From Bacillota bacterium (lineage in GTDB: Bacteria; Bacillota; Clostridia; DSM-8532): a DNA stretch of 64,000 nt. Below are positions 25,303 through 34,646 of the stretch, piece by piece. The first letter of the stretch is position 1. Each line of letters opens with the position of its first letter. The DNA is taken from contig JAEZJF010000010.1 in assembly GCA_023415825.1 (NCBI GenBank), positions 1-64,000 on the forward strand. Direction: 5' to 3'. The notes beneath the pieces are model-generated. The model had not been told where the DNA came from. It did no database searches and worked only from the letters and a program-made list of their open reading frames with translations. A program made the translations under genes and the position numbers.

Positions 25303-25875
25303 TTAGAAATACTTTTTCTTTCCCATGGTTTCTTCCACAATTCGGAGAGCTTCACCAAAACGCTGATAGTGAACGACTTCACGTTCTCTCAAGAAACGTA
25401 AGGGATCGATGACATCAGGGTCATCGGCCAAACGAATGAGGTATTCATAGGTCGCTCTGGCCTTTTGCTCAGCAGCCAGATCCTCATTCAGGTTGGCAAC
25501 GGGATCTTCCATAGACTCAATATAGGCCGCGGTGAAAGGAACACCGTTGGAATCAGAGGGATAAACACTCCTCCCATGGATAGCGTACATGGTATCAACA
25601 TGAAGCTTCTCCAATTCTTCAGGTGGTACCTTGTCCATTAACTGGTGCACCATTGATCCGATCATCTCTAAATGCGCAAGTTCTTCGGTTCCTATATCAT
25701 TCAAAATGGCCTTGGTTTCCTTATTGGGCATTGAAAACCTTTGGCTCAAATAACGTAAGGATGCAGCTAACTCTCCATTAGGCCCGCCGTATTGAGTAAG
25801 GATGTTCACAGCCATTCTTGGATCTGTTTTACTGATCTTTATCGGATACTGTGTTTTTTTCTCATAAATCCACAT
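25303..25875 (-). CDS. cotJC: Spore-coat protein CotJC (manganese-catalase-like)
   Basis: A 190-residue member of the Mn-catalase family found in the spore coat. The ferritin-like metal-binding motifs EELAHLE (residues about 64-70), EQKAR (about 136) and REVVHYQRF (about 163) are present. It starts after AGGAGG and overlaps the end of cotJB by 14 bases. It forms a coat operon with cotJA and cotJB and would be made in the mother cell during sporulation. This is the clearest sign that the organism forms spores. Confidence 0.93.
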   Translation of the reverse strand: MWIYEKKTQYPIKISKTDPRMAVNILTQYGGPNGELAASLRYLSQRFSMPNKETKAILNDIGTEELAHLEMIGSMVHQLMDKVPPEELEKLHVDTMYAIHGRSVYPSDSNGVPFTAAYIESMEDPVANLNEDLAAEQKARATYEYLIRLADDPDVIDPLRFLREREVVHYQRFGEALRIVEETMGKKKYF

Positions 25876-26134
25876 TGCTCATACCTCCTCTATAATCCCA
25901 TGGCCACGGATCGTTAATCCACTGCCAACATGTGGTGTTAGGCAGGTATCGGGCGGTTAAAGGTCCAAATTTCGACTGATATTGGCGCTTTAGGTTCTCG
26001 GATTGATCCAGGGCCATTTTATAGTCCCGGAGAGCATTTTCATCAGAGGGATGTGTATCTAAAAATAGCTGTAGATCATACAGAGCAAAATCGTAAGCCA
26101 TAATTTGCTCTAGTAGTGTTGCCTGTTCGTCCAC
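25862..26134 (-). CDS. cotJB: Spore-coat protein CotJB
   Basis: A 90-residue protein with the CotJB pattern: LLEQIMAYDFALYDLQLFLDTHP near the N terminus and a Trp-rich C-terminal end (CWQWINDPWPWDY). It lies between cotJA (22-base gap) and cotJC (14-base overlap). Confidence 0.9.
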   Translation of the reverse strand: MDEQATLLEQIMAYDFALYDLQLFLDTHPSDENALRDYKMALDQSENLKRQYQSKFGPLTARYLPNTTCWQWINDPWPWDYRGGMSNVDL

Positions 26135-26155
26135 GTCATAACACCTCCATACCTT

Positions 26156-26344
26156 TTATTTGATGAGCTCTGGGAAAACAGTTCCTTCTTTCAAAGCTTC
26201 CTGTGCCGGCAATATCTTGCTATAAAGCTGATAACGAATATAGGCTGTAGCCAGTTCAGGCCTCACAGGCATAACTGGAATCATAATGGGCTCACCGGTA
26301 CAATTGTTTCCTGTATAAATAGTAACAAGATTTAAATTCTCCAT
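26156..26344 (-). CDS. cotJA: CotJA-like spore-coat protein
   Basis: A 62-residue protein in the cotJA position. The ATG at 26344 has GGAGG 10 bases upstream; the longer open frame has no ribosome-binding site. The conserved feature is the PVRPELATAYIRYQLY segment. It is the first gene of the operon and is separated by 72 bases from the AraC-type gene upstream. Confidence 0.82.
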   Translation of the reverse strand: MENLNLVTIYTGNNCTGEPIMIPVMPVRPELATAYIRYQLYSKILPAQEALKEGTVFPELIK

Positions 26345-26416
26345 CGTAAAGAAGCCTCCATGCTTGTTTCTTTTACATACTATGTACAAGCGTGAAGTTT
26401 TGTGAAGGGTAATCAA

Positions 26417-27190
26417 TCAGCGTTTGTCTTCATGAAGCAAGCGATACTCTAGAGCTGTGAGGTTGTGGATTTTTTTAAAAAGTCTACAAAAATTGCCGAC
26501 ATCCATAAAGCCAGTTCTGGCACAGACCTCTTTAATAGATAGACGTGTTGTGGCGAGCAGCTTCTTTGCCTCTAGCATTCGTTTCGCCTGAAGAAATTGA
26601 TAGGGAGTCTGGTGAATCAGTTCCTTAAAGACAACATGCAAACGCGGAACGCTTATATCTGCTACTTTTGCCATTAGTCCTATATTTATATCCTCATAAT
26701 AATGATTGTCAATAAAGCTGATTACCCGCTGAATCTCATCGTCACGTTTATTGTTCGGAGGCAGCTTAAGCTCGGTTTTTCTGCAATGCCAATATAACTG
26801 ACCAAAGGTGTAATATGAAAGTTTCTCCATATCTCTGGATTCACTGTGATATTCGGTAAGAACATTATCTATAAAGGTCTTGAAAGTGAATTTGTCAGCC
26901 CAATTGCTAACGGTTTGAACCATGGGCTTATCTCCAGAGTTTAAAGTGATGACTATACATTCATAAGGATTTTCAAAATCATTAAGATAGATTGTTTTAT
27001 CTCCAGGAGCATGCCAAAGCAAGGTTCCAGGTAGAGCCTCTATTGTCTTGCCTTCGTACTCAAAAAAACCCCTGCCTGCTATAAGAACCTCAATGTCCTG
27101 CTGCCCTTCGGGAATAATCCTCGGCTGCGGATTACTGCCATAAGGTGCTTTAAAATACCAAACATAAGAAACCTCAGGGATATTAAGCAT
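26417..27190 (-). CDS. AraC-family transcriptional regulator
   Basis: A 257-residue protein with an N-terminal cupin-like sensory domain (residues 1-150; PQPRIIPEGQQDIEVLIAGRG) and two C-terminal helix-turn-helix units (about 165-257) ending with CARTGFMDVGNFCRLFKKIHNLTALEYR. I start it at the ATG at 27190 (GAGGTAA upstream). It is transcribed away from the GH3 gene, a common arrangement for a regulator and the sugar gene it controls, so it probably responds to a glycoside and activates that gene. Confidence 0.9.
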   Translation of the reverse strand: MLNIPEVSYVWYFKAPYGSNPQPRIIPEGQQDIEVLIAGRGFFEYEGKTIEALPGTLLWHAPGDKTIYLNDFENPYECIVITLNSGDKPMVQTVSNWADKFTFKTFIDNVLTEYHSESRDMEKLSYYTFGQLYWHCRKTELKLPPNNKRDDEIQRVISFIDNHYYEDINIGLMAKVADISVPRLHVVFKELIHQTPYQFLQAKRMLEAKKLLATTRLSIKEVCARTGFMDVGNFCRLFKKIHNLTALEYRLLHEDKR

Positions 27191-27314
27191 TATGATTACC
27201 TCATAAAAAATAGTTTTTGACAATTTACTGAATCGAAATAGAGTAATATTATATAGCTGTTGATATTATATAACAATTAAACATTAAATTTATACTTGTT
27301 TGTGAGGTGCGGAA

Positions 27315-29420
27315 ATGGAGTATTTAGAAGAAGCTAAAAAAATTCTTGCATCAATGAGCTTAGCAGAAAAAATCGGACAAATGAACCTGGGTGTTGTAAC
27401 TAAAGATAATTTGTCAGAAATACTTGAAGCCATGAGGCAGGGCAAGTATGGTGCCTATCTGTCCTATGAGGATTTCAGCTATGACAAGGAAATACATAAA
27501 AAGATCATGGATGCAAGCCGTAATAGCCGTACGGGTATTCCTGTCCTTTATGGAAAAGATGTCATACACGGGCATTGGACAATGTTCCCCATTGGCTTGG
27601 GAATGGCGGCAAGCTTCAATCCGAATCTGGTGGAAGAGGCCATGACTGTGACAGCAGCTGAAGCCAGCTCAGAGGGAATATTCTGGACCTTTTCCCCCAT
27701 GATGGATATTGCACGTGATCCCCGATGGGGACGCATAGCGGAAGGCTTCGGAGAGGACCCTTATTTAGCCTCACGGATGGCCGAAGCGGCAGTCAGGGGA
27801 TTTCAGGGGAGAAATACCGATGACCTTAAAAATCCTGATAGAATTCTTTCCTGTCCCAAGCATTTTATTGGTTATGGTGCTGCTGAGGGAGGAAGGGATG
27901 CCAATACTGTCGAGATCTCACAATATACCCTTCTGAACATATACTTCCCTCCATTCCTAGCTGCCATGAAGGCAGGGGCTGGAAGCCTTATGTCAGGCTA
28001 TCATGATTTGAATGGTGAGCCGGTCTCAGCAAGCCCCACAGTGCTTACCGCTCTTGCTAAAGAAATAGGAGAATTGGAGGGTTTTATTGTCAGTGATTAC
28101 GCGACCACATCACAGCTTTGCAAATTCCGGTTTGCCGAGGATAAAAAGAAAGCAGCCGCTCTTTCAGTAAATGCCGGGCTTGACATGGACATGTGTTCCT
28201 TCTGCTTTGTGGAGCATCTGGAGGACCTGGTCAAAGAAGGCATAGTTCCCCAAGAAAGAATTGATGATGCGGTTCTTCGTATCCTATCCATCAAGCTCAG
28301 GCTAAACCTGTGGGATCGGGAAGTTAAGCCGTTAAGGGATAGAAACAATTATACCTTGTCTCATAACTCCTTTGAGCTTGCTGTCGAAGCGGCGCGTCAA
28401 GCTTCGGTTCTTCTTGTGAATAAGGACTCTGCGCTTCCGCTTTCCAAGGACATTAAAAAGTTATATGTGGCGGGGCCTTTTGCCAAAGCCAAAAATGAAT
28501 TTTTCGGCTGCTGGTGCCTGGATGGCATATCTCATGTCATCACACCCCTTTACGATATTTTAAAAAATAAGCTGAAGGATATTGAAATCAAATATGGAGA
28601 AGATCCCTTTACCGATCGCGTGGTCAGGAATGTGGAATTTACCGATACGGTTCTCTACCTTGCGGGAGAAAGCCCGGATCGTTCCGGTGAGCGGAATAAT
28701 ATCGCCCATTTAAGCTTACCAGAAGGCCAAGAGGAGCAAATCCTATCATTCTATAATCAAGGGAAAAAGGTTATTCTGGTGGTTATAGCAGGTCGACCCT
28801 TGAGCCTTGCCAGAATCCTTCCCTATGTTTCGGCCGTGCTGTATGTCTTCCACCCGGGTACGGGCGGAGCTGAAGCCATATCAAGGATTTTAACCGGGGA
28901 AGCTGAGCCTGGCGGACGCCTTCCGGTTACCGTACCCTGGTCCGAAGGCCAGATACCGCTTTATTACAATTCTATACAGACAAGAGATGACAGGCCTGAG
29001 CATCTGCGGTATATCGATATGACTGAAAAGCCGCTCTTCAGCTTTGGATATGGGCTGACATACACCCATTTTGACATAGCAGACATTAAGATTGACCGGC
29101 CACAAATTAAAAAGACTGAAAAGGTCAAAGCATCTATTTGTGTGAGCAATACAGGTATGCGTGAAGGAGAGGCCGTTGTTCAATGCTACATACAGGATTG
29201 CGTTTCATCTCTCCTAAGGCCTGTGAGGGAGTTGAAAGGTTTTAAGCGGGTGATGCTCAAAGCAGATGAATGTCTGGAGGTAGACTTTACTCTGGGAGCT
29301 GATGAGCTCGGATACTTCAACCATCAGGGAGATTGGATTGTGGAGCCGGGCCGTTTCAAGGTTTTTATTGGAACCGACGTGGACAATACTTTGGAAGCTG
29401 ACTTTGTGGTAACAGAATAA
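27315..29420 (+). CDS. Glycoside hydrolase family 3 enzyme (BglX-like)
   Basis: A 701-residue retaining glycosidase, most likely a beta-glucosidase or beta-xylosidase, with no signal peptide and so cytoplasmic. The order of parts is a GH3 (beta/alpha)8 domain (1-310), a GH3 C-terminal domain (340-560) and a fibronectin-III-like domain (595-700). Motifs are DPRWGRIAEGFGEDPYL, CPKHFIGYGAAEGGRD, and SDYAT with the likely catalytic nucleophile Asp 261 (commonly SDW in this family). GTGAGGTG precedes the ATG. It stands alone, opposite to the AraC gene, and would hydrolyse imported oligosaccharides. Confidence 0.93.
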   Translation: MEYLEEAKKILASMSLAEKIGQMNLGVVTKDNLSEILEAMRQGKYGAYLSYEDFSYDKEIHKKIMDASRNSRTGIPVLYGKDVIHGHWTMFPIGLGMAASFNPNLVEEAMTVTAAEASSEGIFWTFSPMMDIARDPRWGRIAEGFGEDPYLASRMAEAAVRGFQGRNTDDLKNPDRILSCPKHFIGYGAAEGGRDANTVEISQYTLLNIYFPPFLAAMKAGAGSLMSGYHDLNGEPVSASPTVLTALAKEIGELEGFIVSDYATTSQLCKFRFAEDKKKAAALSVNAGLDMDMCSFCFVEHLEDLVKEGIVPQERIDDAVLRILSIKLRLNLWDREVKPLRDRNNYTLSHNSFELAVEAARQASVLLVNKDSALPLSKDIKKLYVAGPFAKAKNEFFGCWCLDGISHVITPLYDILKNKLKDIEIKYGEDPFTDRVVRNVEFTDTVLYLAGESPDRSGERNNIAHLSLPEGQEEQILSFYNQGKKVILVVIAGRPLSLARILPYVSAVLYVFHPGTGGAEAISRILTGEAEPGGRLPVTVPWSEGQIPLYYNSIQTRDDRPEHLRYIDMTEKPLFSFGYGLTYTHFDIADIKIDRPQIKKTEKVKASICVSNTGMREGEAVVQCYIQDCVSSLLRPVRELKGFKRVMLKADECLEVDFTLGADELGYFNHQGDWIVEPGRFKVFIGTDVDNTLEADFVVTE

Positions 29421-29445
29421 TAACCTTTATGATCTATAAATCTTC

Positions 29446-29495
29446 GAGATGCTCTTTGAAAAGTCTTCCGGCTTTTTGGGAGCATCGCGTTTTTT
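29446..29495 (+). terminator. Terminator after the GH3 gene
   Basis: GATGCTC (29448-29454) and GAGCATC (29480-29486) with a CG extension at the stem base, then a T run. Confidence 0.75.
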
Positions 29496-29615
29496 CTGTA
29501 CGTTTTTTAATATGGCACCATTGTGCATATAATAAAATAAGAACCCCACCTGTCACCTTATAAGCCGTCAATTTTCTTATAGAATGTGTAGGCATAGGAA
29601 AGAATAGCAATTGTA

Positions 29616-29786
29616 ATGAGATATCAGAGTGAAGTAAAACAGCTCTTTGACGTATCCAGTGCTGGAAAAGACAGCTGGATAAAAGAGGGTATGGTTTGCT
29701 TGCCGAATGAGCTGGAATATAGGATAATAGGAACGATGGTAAGACAAAGACGAAGCAATGGTAAACCAGCGGTAAACCAATGGTAA
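29616..29786 (+). CDS. Possible 56-residue small protein
   Basis: An open frame starting MRYQSEVKQLFD and containing KEGMVCLPNELEYRIIGTMVRQRR, with no obvious stop-poor bias or long low-complexity stretch. The ribosome-binding site is weak (GGAAAGA, far upstream). Its last codons run into a 22-base tandem repeat and encode GKPAVNQ. It would fill the otherwise empty 390-base gap between the GH3 terminator and the next gene. Evidence for coding is modest. Confidence 0.3.
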   Translation: MRYQSEVKQLFDVSSAGKDSWIKEGMVCLPNELEYRIIGTMVRQRRSNGKPAVNQW

Positions 29787-29800
29787 ACCAGCGGGTAAGG
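29757..29800 (+). repeat. 22-base tandem repeat before the kinase gene
   Basis: Two adjacent copies share AATGGTAAACCAGCGG exactly (29757-29772 and 29779-29794) and then differ. The second copy ends in the ribosome-binding site GGTAAGGAG of the next gene. Confidence 0.75.
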
Positions 29801-29811
29801 AGTTTTTTACT

Positions 29812-31467
29812 ATGGCAGATCAAGAGGTTCGCATAAACATAAACGGACAGGATTTAACGATTGAGAAAGGAACCAGGATAGAGGAATTGGTAAAGGGTCA
29901 GAGGGGAAAGAAGGATTCCCTTATTGTGGCAGCTTGTGTTGATAATGAGGTAAAGGAGCTGACCTATTCCATTGAACATGAATGCACCATCACCTTCGTG
30001 GACTTAACCAGTGAGGACGGCATCCGCATTTACCAAAAAAGCTTGGTATTTCTGCTGATCAAGGCTGTTCATGATTTACTTCCGGGTAAAGAGGTCGAGA
30101 TACGCCATTCGGTAAGCAGGGGCCTTTTCTTTGAGATTCTGGATTACCAAGTCACCGCTTCTGATGTGGAGCGTATTGAAGAGCGTATGCGGGAACTCGT
30201 TAAAATGAATAAAAAATTCATGAAGGTCGTGGTTTCCATTGAGGATGCCCGTAAGATCTTTCTGAAAAGAGGCAGGGAGGACCGGTATCGCGCCATTGAA
30301 TATCGTGAGAAGGATTATGTTTCGCTGTATATCTTTGACGATATCGAAGACTATTTTTATGGCTACATGGTTCCCAGTTCGGGCTATTTGACCCTTTTCA
30401 GGCTGGAAGCCGACAATGGCGGCCTTGTTCTGGTTGTGCCAAAGAAGGGAAACCCAAACCAGCTTCCCGATGTGCCCATCCCCAGGAAGCTTTTTAATAT
30501 TTTTACCGAGTATAGAAACTGGATAAACATTTTGGGCGTTGAAGATGTTGGAAAGCTCAATGATACGGTTGATTCAGGCCGGATCAATGAATTGGTATTG
30601 ATAGCGGAAGCTCTTCATGAAAAGAAGATCGCCAGTATTGCCGACATGATTAAAAATCAACAGCCAGAGAAAAAGGTCATATTGATTGCGGGGCCTTCCT
30701 CTTCAGGAAAAACCACTTTTGCCCAGAGACTTTCCATTCAGCTTAGAGTAAACGGTTTGGTTCCCCTAAATATTTCTGTGGATGACTATTTTGTTGACAA
30801 AACCCGGACGCCCCTTGACGAGGAGGGAAAACCCGATTATGAAGCGCTGGAGACCGTTGACCTGGAGCTCTTCAACAAAGATCTCAACACCCTTATTTCA
30901 GGAGGAGAAATCGACCTTCCGACCTTTAATTTTTTAACAGGTACAAGGGAATACCGGGGTCAGAAAATGCAGCTAAAAGAAGGTCAGGTCTTGGTCATAG
31001 AAGGTATTCATGCCCTGAACCCCCAGCTCACCAGCGAGGTTAACGCTGAAAACAAGTTCAAAATCTATATCAGTGCCATTACTTCCATGCGCATTGATAT
31101 GCACAACCGTATCCCGACTACCGATCTGCGTCTTATAAGGCGTATGGTACGAGATAACCGATACAGGGGAACGCCGGCGCCCAAGACCATTGATATGTGG
31201 CCAAATGTAAGAAGGGGCGAGGAACGGAATATCTTTCCCTTCCAGGAAGAAGCGGACGCAATGTTTAATTCTTCGTTGATTTATGAGCTCTTGATGCTAA
31301 AGCCTTTAGCAGTGCCTTTACTACAGGAAATTACCAGGGAAATGCCCCAATATTCCGAGGCTCGACGATTGATTGAGTTTTTAAGCTATTTCCTTCCGGC
31401 TCCCAATGATCAGGTACCGCCAAATTCCATCTTAAGAGAATTCTTAGGCGGGTCGGTATTTAACTAA
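29812..31467 (+). CDS. TGS-domain/uridine-kinase-like nucleoside kinase
   Basis: A 551-residue fusion. Residues 1-60 form a TGS-like domain and about 60-240 resemble the ThrRS N2-type domain (KEVEIRHSVSRGLFFEI). Residues 285-500 form a uridine/cytidine kinase domain with Walker A GPSSSGKTT (about 294-302) and the motifs SVDDYFVD and EGIHALNP. Proteins of this fused type are widespread in Firmicutes and annotated as nucleoside kinase; their physiological substrate is poorly defined. AAGGAG precedes the ATG. A methyltransferase gene follows 73 bases later. Confidence 0.88.
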   Translation: MADQEVRININGQDLTIEKGTRIEELVKGQRGKKDSLIVAACVDNEVKELTYSIEHECTITFVDLTSEDGIRIYQKSLVFLLIKAVHDLLPGKEVEIRHSVSRGLFFEILDYQVTASDVERIEERMRELVKMNKKFMKVVVSIEDARKIFLKRGREDRYRAIEYREKDYVSLYIFDDIEDYFYGYMVPSSGYLTLFRLEADNGGLVLVVPKKGNPNQLPDVPIPRKLFNIFTEYRNWINILGVEDVGKLNDTVDSGRINELVLIAEALHEKKIASIADMIKNQQPEKKVILIAGPSSSGKTTFAQRLSIQLRVNGLVPLNISVDDYFVDKTRTPLDEEGKPDYEALETVDLELFNKDLNTLISGGEIDLPTFNFLTGTREYRGQKMQLKEGQVLVIEGIHALNPQLTSEVNAENKFKIYISAITSMRIDMHNRIPTTDLRLIRRMVRDNRYRGTPAPKTIDMWPNVRRGEERNIFPFQEEADAMFNSSLIYELLMLKPLAVPLLQEITREMPQYSEARRLIEFLSYFLPAPNDQVPPNSILREFLGGSVFN

Positions 31468-31540
31468 TTTTATCACGATGCAGAATAAAGGGTATATTAG
31501 ACAGGACCTATAGGCCCGTCTTTCAAGATTAGGAGAAAAC

Positions 31541-32692
31541 ATGAAGCAACTAAAGCTTTTTGCCACCGCGACCTTTGGCGTCGAATCGGTTGTGGCAAGA
31601 GAACTGAAACATCTGGGATATGAGAATACCGTTACCGATAACGGAAAGATTTTTTTTGACGGCGACTTTGAAGCCCTTTGCAGGGCCAACCTATGGCTGC
31701 GCACCGCCGGCCGTGTTTATGTTTTAATGGGGGAATTTACAGCAACTACCTTTAACGATTTATTTGAGGCTACCCTGGCCCTGCCTTGGGAGGATTGGCT
31801 TCCAAAGGATGCGGAGTTTCCTGTAACTGGTGGATGTGTCAAGTCCACGCTCATGAGCATTTCCGACTGCCAATCCATTATAAAGAAGGCTGTTGTTGAG
31901 AGGCTTAAAAAGGTTTATAAGCTTGAAATATTCCCGGAGACGGGCCCCAAGTACCATATCGACTTTACCATTCATAAGGATAAGGTAACATTGGCCATTG
32001 ACAGCTCCGGAGCGGGACTTCATAAAAGAGGATATAGAAGTCTGGCCTATGCGGCACCTATCAAGGAAACCTTGGCAAGCGCCATGCTCATGATCAGCCG
32101 TTGGGCGCCGGGGAAGCCCTTAATTGACCCATTCTGCGGTTCAGGCACCATTCCTATCGAGGCGGCTCTCATGGCCATGAATAAAGCGCCGGGATTGGAC
32201 AGGGAATTTGACTGTCAGGAGTGGCCAAATATACCTAAGGAAATCTGGTACCGGGCTTTAACTGAGGCAAGGGACCTTATCAAGCCTGTTAATGAAATTC
32301 TTATCCAGGGTTATGACATTAATGCCGAGGCCGTGAGTATGGCCAATTATCACGCCCGTCAGGCAGGAGTCTCGGATATTGTTCACATTCAAACACGGGA
32401 CGTCCGGGAGCTTTCTTCGAAAGCCAAGTACGGTTTTATTATCACCAATCCCCCCTATGGCCAAAGAATCGGGGAGAAGAAAGAAAACAGCCGTCTTTAT
32501 CAGGATATGGGTGAAAGCTTTAAAAAGCTTTCCACATGGTCATATTATGTTATCAATGCAGATCCTGACTTTGAGAAATGCTTCGGTCGCAAGGCCGATA
32601 AGAACCGCAAGCTATATAACGGGGGTCTTTTGTGTTATTATTATCAATTCTTTGGGCCCAAACCGCCTGCTGATTTATATGAAAAAAATTAA
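31541..32692 (+). CDS. THUMP-domain RNA methyltransferase (RlmL/YpsC-like)
   Basis: A 383-residue SAM-dependent N2-guanine-type RNA methyltransferase. The N-terminal part contains ferredoxin-like and THUMP domains (about 1-160). The Rossmann-like domain carries DPFCGSGTIPIEAAL (from about residue 196) and the catalytic NPPY motif (TNPPYGQR, from about 302). The family methylates rRNA; the likely target is 23S rRNA guanosine. TTAGGAG precedes the ATG. It is probably co-transcribed with the nucleoside kinase. Confidence 0.9.
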   Translation: MKQLKLFATATFGVESVVARELKHLGYENTVTDNGKIFFDGDFEALCRANLWLRTAGRVYVLMGEFTATTFNDLFEATLALPWEDWLPKDAEFPVTGGCVKSTLMSISDCQSIIKKAVVERLKKVYKLEIFPETGPKYHIDFTIHKDKVTLAIDSSGAGLHKRGYRSLAYAAPIKETLASAMLMISRWAPGKPLIDPFCGSGTIPIEAALMAMNKAPGLDREFDCQEWPNIPKEIWYRALTEARDLIKPVNEILIQGYDINAEAVSMANYHARQAGVSDIVHIQTRDVRELSSKAKYGFIITNPPYGQRIGEKKENSRLYQDMGESFKKLSTWSYYVINADPDFEKCFGRKADKNRKLYNGGLLCYYYQFFGPKPPADLYEKN

Positions 32693-32724
32693 ATATAATT
32701 ATGCGTTAACTCGCTGAATATCAC

Positions 32725-32774
32725 GGATTTCATGCACGAAAATCACAAGGTGAAGTGTTTTATGCATGAAATCC
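32725..32774. repeat. Perfect 12-base inverted repeat before the sensor kinase
   Basis: GGATTTCATGCA (32725-32736) and TGCATGAAATCC (32763-32774) with a 26-base spacer whose ends also partly pair. There is no T run. A TATAAT at 32797-32802 follows. It may be an operator for the kinase-regulator operon or end the upstream transcript. Confidence 0.6.
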
Positions 32775-32840
32775 GATGATTTTAGAGTTTTTGCAGTATA
32801 ATCAAATATAAATGACCAATAGATAGGGGAGGGGCCTGTC

Positions 32841-34646
32841 TTGGACAAAGTAAGGAAGAACGGGAAAGATATAAGGTTCTTAACTAAAGGTAAACCTAAA
32901 ATCTATCAACGGCTGGTCATCATTTTTCTTGTTCTTATTTTGCCTTCGTATCTTATAAGCTTTGTTATTACCCGTAGAGCTGTCCAACATATTGAAACCT
33001 CGGTATCATCCGCCATTAAAACCAATGTTGACTTTTACAGCACCTTGCTTAATTATCAGCTCTCCCAGGTTCAGACCCAGCAGATTGCATTATTACATAA
33101 CACCGATATCCAGCAAATCTCAGTGTATAAGACCTATGAAAACTTTAACATTGTTACCAAAATTGAGAGCCTCATGCTTCATATGGCGGCCATAAAAAAC
33201 ACCAGTAATCTTATTTCTGATATTGGGGTTTATTTTAATGAATCGGATAAAACTATTTCCGCTTCTTACGGTCTTCGCCGTAAAGCAAATGTATACAGTC
33301 GGGAGATTGAAGGCTTTTTGTCAGAGAGTACAAATGCAAGTTGGAATACCAGAAATACCAAAAACGAAGTTATTTTTTTTAGGGCGCCTAATTTTAACTA
33401 TAAGCTTAAAGGTTCCTTACCCGCATATATAACTTTTTTCAGTATGAATCACGATTACCTGCGTTCAACCTTAAAATCTATCAAGTACTCTCAGGATGGT
33501 ATTGCCATACTGGTAGTCGGCCAAGAAATCATTGAAGCAACGGCTTCACCGGATTTGGATTTAAATACCGCAATTAAAAGCTATGATAAGCTTGATCAGG
33601 AAGAGGGACGTTCAAGGGTCATGAACCTCAATGGAAACAAAATGCTTGCGGTGGCTTCAAATGTCGTTCTGGGACCTGTCAAAATCTATCTCTTCGAGCC
33701 CCAGGATAAAGTAAATGTGATTATAAAAAATTATAATACATGGTATACACTCTTTTTAAGCATTTCCTGCGTCTTGATCTTTACTTTTGCCATGACCATG
33801 AGCCGTACACTCCACAACCCTTTCAGGCGTTTAAGGAAAAGTATTGAGGCTTATATGACCGGCAGCAGCAAGAGCTTTATGACCCAATATGATGAAACCG
33901 AAGAATTCAGTTATTTGTATAAAAGCTTTAATGAGATGGTGGAGGAAATTGACGACTATATTTCTGAGGCTTATGAACAAAAACTTGTTGCCCAGCAAAT
34001 GGAGCTTAAGCAGCTTCAGAGCCAGATCAACCCTCATTTCCTTTACAATTGCTTTTATACCATCTACAGGCTGACCAAAAGTGAGGATTATGAAACTTTA
34101 GCGCACCTTTCATCGCAATTGGGGGGCTATTATGAATATATCACCCGGAGCGGGAATGATTGGGTGGAGCTTAGCCGTGAATATGAGCATGTTTTAAAGT
34201 ATATTGGAATTCAATCCATACGATTCGTAAATCGCATCGAAATTACCCTTCAGCCTCTTCCAGACCATGTCGGGAATAGGGTTGTACCCAGACTTATTCT
34301 TCAGCCATTGGTTGAGAATGCCATTGAGCACGGATTTTCAAAAAAGAAGAATGGCGTCATCAACATAGAAAGCAGTTTTTGTGACGATGCGTTAATATTT
34401 AAAGTAGAGGACAGCGGGGACGGTATGGCGGATGAAGACCTAAAGGCCTTTCAAACTACTCTTATGAATCCCCAGCAAAGCCTTGAAAAAACAGGCTTAC
34501 TCAATATCAGCCGAAGGCTCAAGCTTAAATATGGTTCCCAAAGCGGCATATACCTGGAAGCCAATGAGCTGGGAGGTTTGACAAGCAAGCTGATTATATA
34601 TTTCACGTCAGGTAGAATTCAACTGGAGGGCCAGGAGGTTAATTAG
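32841..34646 (+). CDS. YesM-type sensor histidine kinase
   Basis: A 601-residue membrane kinase. It has spans near residues 25-45 and 300-318 flanking a large extracellular sensor (about 46-298), then a HAMP-like linker (about 320-375). The His_kinase domain has QINPHFLYN (phosphorylated His near residue 398) and the ATPase domain has RLILQPLVENAIEHGF (about 480). It begins with TTG, preceded by GGGAGGGG. The response regulator follows directly. Kinases of this family usually control sugar ABC transporters nearby, as the downstream genes suggest. Confidence 0.93.
   Translation: MDKVRKNGKDIRFLTKGKPKIYQRLVIIFLVLILPSYLISFVITRRAVQHIETSVSSAIKTNVDFYSTLLNYQLSQVQTQQIALLHNTDIQQISVYKTYENFNIVTKIESLMLHMAAIKNTSNLISDIGVYFNESDKTISASYGLRRKANVYSREIEGFLSESTNASWNTRNTKNEVIFFRAPNFNYKLKGSLPAYITFFSMNHDYLRSTLKSIKYSQDGIAILVVGQEIIEATASPDLDLNTAIKSYDKLDQEEGRSRVMNLNGNKMLAVASNVVLGPVKIYLFEPQDKVNVIIKNYNTWYTLFLSISCVLIFTFAMTMSRTLHNPFRRLRKSIEAYMTGSSKSFMTQYDETEEFSYLYKSFNEMVEEIDDYISEAYEQKLVAQQMELKQLQSQINPHFLYNCFYTIYRLTKSEDYETLAHLSSQLGGYYEYITRSGNDWVELSREYEHVLKYIGIQSIRFVNRIEITLQPLPDHVGNRVVPRLILQPLVENAIEHGFSKKKNGVINIESSFCDDALIFKVEDSGDGMADEDLKAFQTTLMNPQQSLEKTGLLNISRRLKLKYGSQSGIYLEANELGGLTSKLIIYFTSGRIQLEGQEVN

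Noticed and set aside
29434..29823. 129-codon minus-strand frame
   Set aside because: It covers the GH3 terminator and the tandem repeat, with Ser/Leu/Tyr-rich, non-protein-like composition.
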